A stretch of 64,000 nucleotides of DNA from Tetrapyrgos nigripes (Eukaryota; Basidiomycota; Agaricomycetes; Agaricales; Campanellaceae), in contig JAACJM010000265.1 of NCBI GenBank assembly GCA_013368315.1, positions 1 to 64,000 of the forward strand, given 5' to 3'. The notes under the pieces are model-generated. The model did no database searches and was not told the DNA's origin. It was given only the letters and a program-made list of their open reading frames with translations. The number at the start of each line of letters is the position of its first letter. The stretch's first letter is position 1. Position numbers and translations under genes: made by a program. This document shows positions 35,174 through 45,834 of the stretch, piece by piece.

Positions 35174-36568
35174 GGGTATCAGAAATCTGCGGGTACCCCA
35201 TGCGGGTACACAGCGGGTACATGCGGGTGATGTGGGTGATGCGGGTACCCATTACCCTTTGCTTATCATGTAGAATCTTAGTTGATTAAGCCTTCTAATT
35301 GCTCTTTTTATTGTGTAGATAGTCCTTTCAAAATGCAGAGTCTGTTGTGTAGCAATTTCACAAAGAACAGAATGCGCTGTCGGTATTGAGGTAAAATCAT
35401 TCATACAAAAATGATGGGATTTACGTGGTATATGCAAGACTCAGCATCACCTATCATTGACACTTTCTGACCCACTCTGCACTTACTTTTGCCCTTCTCT
35501 GCAAATGGGACTGCTTGTAAGTATGAGTATCCAACGTTACATAGCCTTAGTTGCATAGAATATTCTTTTTGTAGAAATGGCTTGGTAAAAGCATCATACG
35601 GCCCGCTGTTGATGCTACTTTAGCAGGCAGGTTAGTGTACCAGCATGAAAGGCAGTTCAGTCACAAATCACAGCCAAAAAATCCAAGGCCAGATTTGACA
35701 TTTTCTATTTATTTTTTTTTTGGATTTCTTCTGGATTTTTTTTGGTCAGAGAGACTGAGCTTTCATTCATGCCAGGACAGTAGTATGTATGTGCAAATAG
35801 CCGTTCATTCTCTTCAACAGACTCTCATACAACATCAAGGCAAGAAACATAGTACCCGCATAGGTACCCGCATGGTACCTGCATGTGCACAGCCACTGTG
35901 GGTACCATGCGGGTACCATTCGTGAGCATTACTAACATCCACACAACATCTAACAGTTTGAAAACAAGGAATGCTGTAGCTTCTGTACTAATAGCCAGTA
36001 CCTTGACATGCTCAAAGTGTAGAAGTAAATTTCTATCATAAATTCTAGTAAACCTTGGGCTGAATTCACATTGATCTTGACTTTTCTAGAATTGGATGAA
36101 CAAATTACTTTATTGAACACTTGAAACATTGACTCAGTGATGTATTAGAATGAGTATGTTGCATTTACACTGCGAACCACGAAGAGTTTTATTGATGCAG
36201 GCTTCATTTCAAGTCTAAGGGTATTTTGGGTACATAATTCATAGAATATTGGCATGCAGAGAATGGAAATAGTCTCTAGTGCATGCAATAAGCTTTTGGC
36301 AAAAATATCTAGGCTGCTTTGTAGAGAAATACTCGAGTTAGGAATGAGACTACTGCAGATGGGAGTGAGTGGCTGTGCTTACCCATGTACATTTGAGTTT
36401 CACTACACTTCGTTGAAGTCTATCTACAAGCTCTATATTCACTTTTATGTCTCTCTACTATGTTACAAATGCTCGTATGTATGCCATAGAATGCTGAACT
36501 CAAATATTTAATGGTACCCGCAGCCCACCCGCAGACCCGCATGGGGTACCCGCAGATTTCCCTATACC
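35174..36568. mobile_element. TIR element D, 1395 bp, 11-bp TSD, with GGTACC arrays
   Basis: Terminal inverted repeat GGTAT..GAAATCTGCGGGTACCCC at both ends (aaatctgcgggtacccc is perfect). GCTCAGGATCT is duplicated at 35163-35173 and 36569-36579; excision restores TAQDLS.. of RNase H exactly as in element B. Long TSDs of 9-11 bp are typical of Mutator-like elements. Words built on gcgggtac(c) are clustered at both ends (35190-35250, 36512-36556) and in the middle (35858-35925). The AT-rich interior has no transposase, so it is non-autonomous. Confidence 0.88.
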
Positions 36569-36589
36569 GCTCAGGATCTTAGTCAAAGA

Positions 36590-38225
36590 CAAGCTTGATG
36601 GGCCCTTTGGCTTTCTCGATTCAACTTTCAACTAGTTCATTGACCCGGGAAGTCAAATTCACAAGCAGATGCACTGTCACGAATGCCAGAACATTGAGTC
36701 TCTGATAGGGAGGATAACCTGCAACAAACAGTGCTCAAACCTATCCATTTGGCAACCATTCCCGCAGCTGTACTGGAAAACCCGTTGGAGGAGAGGATAC
36801 ATAAAGCATCAGAAAGGGAAGCTGAGGTATTAGAAGGACTTAAGGAGTTGAAGAAGAATGGGTTGAGGAGATTGGCAAATGGTTTAGCAGAATGGGAGGA
36901 AGATAATGGGTTGGTATATCATCAAGGACACATATATGTTCCCCCAGATGAACAGTTAAGGGCAGATGTCGTACAACAGTGTCATGATGATCCTACTGCA
37001 GGGCATCCAGGGTTACATGGGACTCTAGATTTGGTGGATACTCATTTTTGGTGGCCAAAGATGAGATCGTTTGCAGAAAAGTTTATTGAAGGATGTGATA
37101 CTTGTGCACGGAAGAAGTTGCAAAGACACCTGAGAGCAATAGTGCAACCGTTGACAGTTCCAAAGGGATTATGGGAGGAGGTTGGAGTAGATTTGATAAC
37201 TCAACTTCCGGAGTCAAATGGGTATGATGCTATCATGGTAGCAAATGACATTTATGGGAAACAGATTCATGCAATCCCATGTACGTCCAACATCAATGCA
37301 GAGGGAGTGGCAGATCTCTTTTATCGAGAGATTTTCCAACTTCACAGACTGCCTCTACATTTCGTTTCAGATCAAGGACTGCAATTTGCAGCCAGAGTTA
37401 TGCAGATGCTACTCAAATGATTGGGGATCAAATCCAATCTCACATCAGGATACCACCTGCAAGCCAATGGACAGACAGAGCGAGCCAACCAGGAAGTAGA
37501 GAAGTATCTTCAATTATTTGTAAATCAACAACAAGACAATTGGGCTGAACACCTTCCTTTAGCAGAGTTTGTTATCAATTCCCGAACTCACTCTGCTCAC
37601 AACATGTCGCCCTTCGAAGTGACTTACAGTTATCTACCACTCTTCAATATACCAGTGGGAAGGTGCTCAGGGATTCCAGAAGTAGAGAAGCAGATTGACA
37701 TTTTGCGAGAAGTTCGGAAGGACACAGGAGCAGCTCTTCATTTGGGAAAGAGGAAACAGAAGGAGGGGTATGAACACGGATTCAAAGTTGGAGATTACGT
37801 GTGGTTGAGTGCAGAGAATATAAATCTGAAGTTGTCAAGTGAGAAGTTGGGGGACAGACAGTTAGGACCATACGAAATCCTGGAGAAAATCAGACCATTG
37901 GACTATTGCTTGGATTTGCCAACAGGGTTGGATCATATTCATCCTGTGTTCCATGTTGACAAACTCTATCCATTTGGAGGAAATGAAGTCAACGGTTTAT
38001 TTCCAGAAGAACTGGAACCTATCTATCTGGAAGAGGGGGATGAGCCAGAGTATGAAGTAGAAAAGATTTTGGACAGTTGGATTGGTGGAGAAGGATGGAG
38101 TACTTGGTAAAGTGGAAAGGATACAATGAAGGACATAATCCTTGGGAGCCAATCTACAACCTCGACAATGCAAAACACTCGATAATGGCTTTTCACAAGA
38201 AGAATCCAAAAGCTCCAAGGATTTG
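36590..38225 (+). pseudogene. Element A RNase H end, integrase and chromodomain
   Basis: After the RNase H tail (DALSRMPEH-like, damaged), 36731-37420 holds the integrase zinc domain (CHDDPTAGHPG ... GCDTCARKK), first Asp (GVDLITQLPE) and second Asp (FVSDQGLQF). A TGA at 37418-37420 sits where element B has CGA. 37421-38110 carries the catalytic Glu (NGQTERANQE) and the C-terminal domain (KVGDYVWLSAENI, HPVFHVDKLYP). A frameshift near 38090 separates this from the chromodomain end (EYLVKWKGYNEGHNPWEP, frame to 38225). Confidence 0.85.
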
Positions 38226-38248
38226 ACTCATTGAGGACGTTGAGTCTT

Positions 38249-38258
38249 AGAAGGGGGG
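38249..38258 (+). other. Polypurine tract of A
   Basis: AGAAGGGGGG, then TAA, then the right LTR start TGAGGG. Element B has the same arrangement. Confidence 0.7.
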
Positions 38259-38261
38259 TAA

Positions 38262-38772
38262 TGAGGGTATTTTCGTTCATTTTCTGTTTCTTTTCTTCAT
38301 CAGTCACTGCCTTTTGTTCATCATTTTGTTCATCCTTTGCCCTATCTTTTGTTCATCTTTCCTTGATCATCTATGCACAGCTATCATCCCCTGTTTCATC
38401 ATTTGTTCATCTTTTTATGATACATCTCTTACAGGGACACTACACACAGCTTGTTCATCTTTTGTTCATCTTTTCATGATACATCTCTTACAGGGACAAT
38501 AGGCTGTACTTTGATTGTTCTGGACAGTTCTCTGATTCCTTTCTTCGCTTTGCTCAGTTTTTATCTTTCTTTCTGTTCTGTGTATATAAGCTTAGAGTAA
38601 TAGCTCCCTAGTCCCCATCTTGACCTCTTCGTCTTGGGACTAGGTGAGCATCTCATGTATTCCTTGTCTTTATTCAATATTAACTTTGTCTTGGGACTAG
38701 TCTCTCATTGTTATCTGTCTACTGTTGTTCTGTCTACTACTGCTTAGAGCCAAGTGTGTGCTCTTTATCACA
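38262..38772 (+). repeat. Right LTR of A, 511 bp
   Basis: Starts TGAGGGT, ends TATCACA. U3 contains many ttgttcatc words and a direct duplication of tgatacatctcttacagggaca (first copy from about 38418, second from about 38478). TATATAAG lies at about 38583. Confidence 0.85.
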
Positions 38773-39290
38773 CATTCTAGAAGCTCTTTAATGTGGGTAA
38801 ATAAAGTATTGGAAGAGCCCTGCAAGCTTCAGAGGAAGCAGTTACATACTTGTTTTATCTCCTTCAGCTCCTTGAGACCATGGCTATTAATATATAGATG
38901 AGGCAGTTGCACTCCAAATTCGATTCCAAAAGCTCATAACTTTGAACTGTCCACAATACTAGTCTCTCATATACAGAGCCCTACAAACCTCACTAAAGGA
39001 AGTACTTGGCCTCATTGTGATGTTCTTTTTGCAATATTTTTGTGTCCATGGCACCCCAGATTCAGTAATAGAGCTATGACCATAAGGGAATATCTTCCTA
39101 AATGCCATAAAAAAACAATCTGCTGCAGTGGTTTTAGTATCATTTACGCTCAGGTGAGGCTACTACAAAGCAACTACGAAGAGGGAAAGTAGAAAAAAAT
39201 AGGGGCCTGGGAACCAGCGAGAACAGCATGGTTTGCTTCAAAATGTGAGTGAAAATTGGATTTGAACTGTGCTGCTCTCGCCTACCATAT
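38773..39290. other. AT-rich flank, nothing recognised
   Basis: No ORF of note between the LTR of A and the esterase relic. Confidence 0.4.
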
Positions 39291-39775
39291 ACAGGGAGAT
39301 AGTAGCCTTTATGTGAATATCCAGCTGATGACATTGGAGCTCTTCAAGCCAGTGGCAAAAGCTCAGCGTGATTCATCGCAGAAATGATGAAGATGATTCA
39401 TGAGGATATGGGTTTCAGTGGCCACTACAACGATTTCACCTGTCCAGCCCTCAGTATGCTAGCCTTCCATGATCATTGTGTTATAGCCATTCGGCTGCAT
39501 CAATACCTGGTCATAAGTAAGTAGCATTATTCAGATACTAGACTCTAGTCTGAAGAGTGAAGGAGATTCAATTATGAGCTTCATACTCCAGCTAAATGGG
39601 ACCTTAAGAATGAAGTTTAAGACTATCATTCAGAGTGAAGGAGACTGACTTACAAGCTTGAAGAGCCTTTACTGTCATTCAGATTCAGGATGTTTGTGAA
39701 TGAAATCCAATAATCCAGCATTATTTTTCTGAGCTCTGCTTGGCTGAAGTTGGTGTCACTTCTTTCACCTATAGA
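39291..39775 (-). pseudogene. Relic 3' end of a fourth carboxylesterase copy
   Basis: 39291-39390 matches the 3' flank at 11438-11530. About 39490-39530 matches the exon 10 start and intron 9 of the intact gene (ggctgcatcaatacctggt). 39668-39775 matches exon 8 (ttcgtgaatgaaatccaataatcca-type block, tttcacct end) with many substitutions. Exons 1-7 are missing. Confidence 0.6.
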
Positions 39776-40829
39776 AATAAGTACAAAAAGACTGTCTAAT
39801 TTGTACAGTTATTCAAGCAAAAGAAAGATGGTCTATTGCTCTTGCAGATTTGAGTCCAGAAATCCTGTATATCTGAAGCACAGATATAGATACAGATAGA
39901 AGTCCAAATGGACCATCTATCTAAAGTTTAGATAGGTCTGTTGATAGATGATATTTTTGGAGACAGAATAGGACACAGGTGCATCAGTGGCTTGACATGG
40001 TCACATCTCCAACGTGTCCACTGCAAGATGCCTCTGGATGCAAGAGTATAGTATATACTCTCCTCCAAATTCCTAATCCCACTCTCTACAATAATAGTTG
40101 ATGATCCAGGTGTCTATCATCAACACTGGGCATCTGCTCCATCTTTCAAAGTTGAAGTCCCTTGTGCTGGAGCCCTAGACTGAGTGGCAGTCGCTGTTGC
40201 ACCTTTGGACGCTCCTTGCCCTCATTCTTCTTCTGGGAGGTTTGCAGTCATTGGACAAAAGAGTCTATCGATGCTGGGCAGTATCTCCCCTACTATTGTA
40301 CCTCTATCTGCTAATCTATCTGTCAAGCCGATAGAAACATACTATCAGCATGAGAGAAGAAAAAGAGATCGACAAGGATGCATTAGACCCTGTAAGCTGT
40401 CAGAAATGAAACGGAAAATTGCCAATTCAGAAAAATGTGGAAAGAGAAAGTCAGGAGAAATTGGAATGTAATTGACATAGCCACATGCAGAAATGCACCA
40501 TTTCATTTGGCCTCGTAATACAGTCTATGTTGAATTCATCCGTGGTGGAAATGTGGATGATATACATTTAGACACTCTATTGCCTGTAATCTGCACTATG
40601 TATGTATACAGCACTTGTTATCAGTCATTCTTGCATCCCTTGTACATAAAAGAACCTCAGTGATTTGACATGTAGCCTGCAGGACCTCAGGGCATCCATT
40701 CGAATCCCTGCCTAGGGAAAATGATGTCTTCCATTAACTTTGTTACTAACTTCAGTTTTTGAGCAGATAACTACAAAAAGAAATTGGGCTTCAAAACCTT
40801 GTTTTAATTTGACTATTGATACAGACATG
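39776..40829. other. Intergenic, weak tRNA-like promoter words
   Basis: No supported gene. At 40669-40710 gtagcctgcagg and cattcgaatcc resemble pol III A and B boxes about 30 nt apart, which could be a SINE relic; no tRNA fold was found. Confidence 0.3.
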
Positions 40830-41424
40830 TTAGACATGTCTGATAGTGCTGGAAGTTTCGGAACTACCATCACTGGTGGCATCCAGGACATCTCTGCCTT
40901 ACTTCCCCTGCTAGAAACTGAGCAGTGTGAGGAGCACGTCAGTTCTGGCTTGACCAGAGGCTACTTTTATGTTGCTGCTACTCCCTTATCCATCTTCAGG
41001 GCTGCGTTCAAAACTCTGGTTGCAAGCATCTACATCCCCTCTTGGAATTTCCATGGTGCATGAATATTAGCTGATGCCGAGTTTTGGGCCATTGATACTG
41101 CTTGACAAGGATGTATGACGGGAGAAGGATGAGGCTGCTGTTGACAAGTCAGAGAAGTCAGAGGTCCCACTGGTATGGGGAGTACTGTGGGAGACTCATA
41201 AACGACAGAAACATGAATGTAACTTGCCTTCCCCTCAATATCTCACTGGTTCCCGTCTTCATTCACTCCTCAAAGACCTCCATGTCCATGAAGACTCCAG
41301 TATTACTGTTTGTACCCACTGCACTAAATGGAATCATTTTATGATGGTCTTTATGGCTGTTTCATGCATCCTTAGCATTGTCCCATATATTTATCTCAAC
41401 AAAAATAACCACCTCCCATCCTTT
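40830..41424 (+). pseudogene. Uncharacterised membrane protein gene, 5' part (split by element B)
   Basis: Begins MSDSAGSFGTTITGGIQDISALLPLL then EQCEEHVSSGLTRGYFY and continues with stops and frame changes to DLHVHED and hydrophobic stretches (MVFMAVSCILSIVPYIYL). The reading frame stops at element B's 5-bp TSD and continues after it at 49278 (HLPSF then THWAFPVTRALGGFLC). From memory this N-terminal pattern recurs in a family of uncharacterised agaricomycete proteins; function unknown. The hydrophobic segments suggest several membrane passes. Confidence 0.55.
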
Positions 41425-43411
41425 TGTCATGACATCTATATTTGGTACTATTTATTTCTTCTTATCTCCGTATCCTCAGACCTTTACACCATTTGACTCT
41501 TTTTCCACATGCTACGCACCGGACCTTTCATTTCTCCAATACAGCTTCGATACAACTTCTTGACAGCTTCCTTTACAGCTTCCTTTACAGCTTTCTTTAC
41601 AGCTTTCTTTACAGCTTTACTTTTACATATACAGTGGCCAAAAAAATTGTCCACATGTTTGGCACTTTTGGAAAGATTGCTGATTTAAGAGCTATTGAGC
41701 AGAAATCTCAAAACATGGCTGGTGGTAGCAAGAAAGCCTTTGATTAGAGCTACAATAATCTGTCTGCTTTGTCTTATTTGGCCAAATATCTGTGGAGTTA
41801 TGATTGATTTAAAACTGTATGTCATTTGGACAATTTTTTTGAGTTGCCACTTCAAAATCATTATTGCAATAACCTGATGTGTTATACATGATGTCATGGG
41901 TGGAGCTGTACATTAATGTAATGTATACACTACAATGATGTCATAGCTGCCAGCTGGAGCATACATAGCAACATACAGATGCTCTACAGCCTCTATGAAA
42001 ATCATGGGGTCCCTCATATCAGCCCAGAAAGACAATCTCTACTCTCTCCTCTTAACTGCCTCTCCATCTGCAAAAATTGCAGCTCAGACTGGAGTATGGA
42101 AGCCAAGAGTTGCTTTTGTGGCTTAAAAGACAAATACAGACAATGAGAACAATACAGCAGGGTGTCCTAGGAGGCTCTCTACTACTTGTGAAGAGGTTAG
42201 ATTGGAAAAAAATCCATTCTGGTAAAGCCAGATTGCTACACAAGTGGCCTGAAACATCAAGGCTCTTCTTGGACAACCTGTCCCAACCTATAACAGCCAA
42301 AACATTCCTGAAAACATCTTGTGGCGATCTCCAAAACACAGAACAAGTGCAAACTTACAGTGACTTGCAGCAAGGCTCACTTGAAGTTTGCACAGATGTA
42401 AAAAGACCGGGCTGTAGAAGGCTAGAAGTGGGTTATTTTCTCAGATAAAACCAAAACCAATTATTTTGGGGCAAATATGCCCCAGCATGTGTGAGAAAAG
42501 AGAGATAAATTCATGGTACAGCAAGATGTGACAGAAATGATGACATTTGAGAGAGAAAATGACATGATGGGGTAGGGTATGGGGCAACAGTAAGCAGTAA
42601 AAATGGTCCAGATGAAGGGGAAGATAGATTGCAAACACTATATGACCATCTTAAGTAACAAAATCCTGGAAAGCATTAATAATATGGGAGTTGATCCAGA
42701 GGTGGCCATTTTTCAGCTGGGTATTAACTTTCTAAAGTGCTATATCCAATGGTTTCCTTTATCAGAACATGTCTCTCTACCTATAAAAGCAACACTCTGC
42801 TTTCATACTTCAGTCTGAGCTGAAATTTTGATAGAGGGAGGGGCAGTTTGGAGGAGAGAGTAGAGATTGTCTTTCTGGGCTGATATGAGGGACCCCATGA
42901 TTTTCATAGAAGCTGTAGAGCATCTGTATGTTGCTATATATGCTCCAGCTGGCAGCTATGACATCATTGTGGTGTATACATCACATTAATGTACAGCTCC
43001 ACCCATGACATCATGTATAACACATCAGGTTATTGCAATAATGATTTTGAAGTGGCAACTCAAAAAATTGTCCAAATGACATACAATTTTAAATCAATCA
43101 TAACTCCACAGATATGTGGCCAAATAAGACAAAACAGACAGATTATTGTAGCTCTAATCAAAAGCTTTCTTGCTACCACCAGCCATGTTTTGAGATTTCT
43201 GCTCAATAGCTCTTAAATCAGCAATCTTTCCAAAAGTGCCAAACATGTGGACATTTTTTTTGGCCACTGTATAAACCCCACCCTGACACCTGGTTCCCCA
43301 TCTTGACCTCTTCGTTGTTGGGACCAGTTCCAGTACTTACTGCTGTCTGTTAGTCGAGTCGAGCCTGCAGCTCCTCGTTATCGCTATCTAAGTGCTCGCC
43401 TCTTTGTGACA
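41425..43411 (+). repeat. Left LTR of B, interrupted
   Basis: 41425-41631 and 43272-43411 together equal the 347-bp right LTR. The U3 holds four to five tandem acagctt(t/c)cttt units (41568-41620). The TATATAA box is split by the Tc1-like element. Confidence 0.9.
41632..43269. mobile_element. Tc1/mariner-like non-autonomous element, 1638 bp
   Basis: Ends CAGTGGCCA.../...TGGCCACTG flanked by TA (41630-41631, 43270-43271). The inverted repeats are very long, about 490 bp each (41632 to about 42125 and about 42775 to 43269). Excision gives acatatataa as in the right LTR. The central ~650 bp has only short frames with no DDE/D transposase motif, so it depends on a transposase elsewhere. Confidence 0.88.
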
Positions 43412-43413
43412 TT

Positions 43414-43423
43414 AGCTCAAGAT
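43414..43423 (+). promoter_or_regulatory. Candidate self-priming PBS of B
   Basis: AGCTCAAGAT, two bases after the LTR, pairs with ATCTTGACCT at 43300-43309 at nine of ten positions. That segment lies about 32 nt after the TATA box, near the predicted transcript start (compare 49134 and 49166 in the right LTR). Confidence 0.55.
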
Positions 43424-43551
43424 CCCTTACTGCACCGGTGGCCTCCGTATAGGACACCCTTGCAGGTACTACTGCCACCACGTCTGGATGATACACTGTA
43501 CCATCCTCAGTCTCTGATTCATCTGTCTCTGCATCTCCCCCACCACCTCCG

Positions 43552-45175
43552 ATGCCATTGCTCTGTGTAGATTGGCTACACGGTCTTGACTTAACAGATC
43601 AGAAGCACGTCAGCTTTGATATCGACAGCTACCTTGAAAACGGAGAAGAACTCTACAACAACTGCCAGCAACAGCCTTGTCCCCATGCTCATCAATCCAT
43701 CCCCCAGGTCCGCTACTACTCCTGGGAAGGAGAACACAGTATAATCCTACCCAGCAATCCAGCCCTACTCCGCTCCCACTTCCTATGCCTTGCCTTCAGC
43801 CACCTGCCATTCTTCGGCCCTGTTTCTAGTACTTCCACTGTTCCATCACCAGACATCACTCACACCCCACTACCGCTATCTGCTCCACCTTCTGCCATAC
43901 CAACAGCCCGTCCCAGTCCTACACTCGTACCCAATCCATCCCCTCTTCCCGTGTCACCAGCCCCACTCAGTCCCATTGCTTCCCCAATCACTGACATCAA
44001 CATGTCCTCCGCCACCCTTGAAAAACCTCCTCCAGGCTCTGGTCAACAACCAGAACCAGCTGCAGCAGGCAATCACCAATTTGGTCAATAGACCTACCCA
44101 CGAATCCTCAGAAAAAACTGCCAAACTGGCCCCGTTCAAAGGCGAACCAGCCAAACTCGACTCGTTCCTATCTCTCTTCATTCTCTGGGCTGGAGAACAA
44201 AAGCGGCTCAAACTTGACAGTGGGAAACTCGATCCACAGAAGTGCATTGCAGAAGCACTCCTTATGATGGAAGGACCTGCTGCAGAATGGGCCACAGAGT
44301 ATGCTCGTCATATCAGCAGAGTCCGAGCAGATGAAGCTGGAGCAGTCTTCCCCTGGGAAGGGAACTGGGACAACTCCACCCATGCACTAAAAGTTCAGTT
44401 CGGGGTAGCAAATGAGCAGCAGTTGGCCAAGAACAAGCTCGATGCATTGAAACAGGGAGATAAAACAGTTGCGGAGTTCTCTCAGATTTTCAAGATGTGG
44501 GCAGAGAAGACTGGGTTCTCGGATCAGGACCTCCAGTACAAGTTCTGAAAGCGCCTTCATAAGGACCTGTTGTTCCCATTAGCAAATGTGGAGCTAGGAC
44601 AGACGGAGGCCCCTAAAAACCTAGATGAGCTGATCAACCGAGCACTTCATGTGGAACAGACCCTAGCAGAGTTCGTAGGAAAACCAGTCACTGGCCCTAC
44701 CCCATCCCTCTCCAGATTCCCCTCTGTGCAAGACCCTAATGCCATGGACGTTGACGCCTCCCATACTGAGCGTCCCCAAGGTAACAGACGCACCTTCGTG
44801 GACTACCAGAAGGCGATGCAGGGGCGCTGCTACGGCTGCAGTTCCAAGGATCACATGAAACAAGATGGGAACCATGGATGTGACAAGTGTGACTACTGTG
44901 AGAGGATGGGTCATCGTTCTTCCGTCTGTCAGGACCAATACATGGGTCAACCCAGAGGAGGGGGTCGAAGTAGACAATGTGTGGCTGCCACTATTAGTGA
45001 TACCTTTAGTCTTTTCCCCGATGATCCACCCTCTCCTACCCCTGCCGCTGCCCCCACTGCTACTGTCACCGCTTCCTCATCCACTGAATCGCCGTCTACG
45101 CTCTCTGCCTTGCAACAATCTATCACCGATCAAACTGCCTTACTCCGTAACATCGCTAACCAACAGGGTTTTTGA
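43552..45175 (+). pseudogene. Element B gag
   Basis: N-terminal part from ATG 43552 (motif KHVSFDIDSYLENGEEL, shared with A), Pro-rich linker, then a frameshift near 44015 into the capsid core (APFKGEPAKLDSFLSLFILWAGEQ ... HALKVQFG). A TGA at 44546-44548 replaces an expected Arg, then two zinc knuckles follow (CYGCSSKDHMKQDGNHGC, slightly altered, and CDYCERMGHRSSVC). Stops TGA at 45173-45175. Confidence 0.85.
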
Positions 45176-45834
45176 AACAGGTGTCTGTTCCTGCCACGGT
45201 GCGAACACCCCTGAATACCCATATGCTCTCTTGTTCCTCGTACAATTCTATTCCCTCATGTACCATATCCAGTATCCCCGAAATAGAATCTTGTGCTTCT
45301 CACTTCCATATACGTGTGAAACTCCGAGGAAGACGAAATGAGGCAGTGGTAGTGGCGATGGTTGACAGCGGAGCTACAGGACTGTTCCTGGGACGGTCAT
45401 TTGTAAAGCGACACCAGATCCAAACCTATCCCCTCTGTAAACCCCGAGATGTCTACAACATTGATGGGACCCTTAACCGAGCAGGGCATATAGATCGGTT
45501 CTGTCGGCTAGCTATGACAGCAGATGGACAGGAGGCATGGCTAGATTTTCTGGTTACGGACTTAGGCAGAGAAGACGTCATCCTGGGTCTTCCCTGGCTG
45601 CGTAAGATGAACCCACAGATTGACTGGACAGGCGGCCGGCTGCAAATCCCTGTAGCACTGCCCCCATCAGTGGAAGAGATCCCCAATCAGGATCAGTTCG
45701 TTGCTACCAATTTCGGACCAACCTCAAGGGGAAATGTCATCCTGGAAGGCGCAGAATCTGAACCAACCCAGTCAATTCCTCAGGGAACACATGCACCCAC
45801 AGACCAACCCTCAGATCTGGCAGCAGAAGAGTAG
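45172..45834 (+). pseudogene. Element B aspartic protease
   Basis: Active site MVDSGATGLFLG and the VILGLPWLRKMNPQIDW end are intact, making this the best preserved protease in the window. It ends in TAG at 45832-45834, beyond which the same frame stays open into RT. Confidence 0.85.

Larger units (their letters stand above)
24931..38772 (+). mobile_element. Ty3-like chromodomain retrotransposon A (nested host of C and D)
   Basis: Left LTR (5'-truncated) 24931-25142, right LTR 38262-38772. Domain order gag, zinc knuckles, protease, RT, RNase H, integrase, chromodomain identifies a Ty3/Gypsy chromovirus. It is interrupted by element C (28121-34473) in RT and element D (35174-36568) in RNase H. 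All genes are decayed. Same lineage as element B: shared LTR block tccccatcttgacctcttcg and strongly similar proteins. Confidence 0.9.

Noticed and set aside
35190..36556. CRISPR-like or satellite array from the gcgggtacc words
   Set aside because: Words are irregularly spaced, lie at the ends of a TIR element with a TSD, and there is no spacer-repeat regularity; the host is a eukaryote.
40660..40730. A tRNA gene
   Set aside because: Only A- and B-box-like words; no acceptor stem or T-arm pairing could be drawn.
42052..42638. Transposase gene inside the Tc1-like element
   Set aside because: Only short frames, no DDE/D or helix-turn-helix motif, and the central part is too short for a Tc1 transposase.
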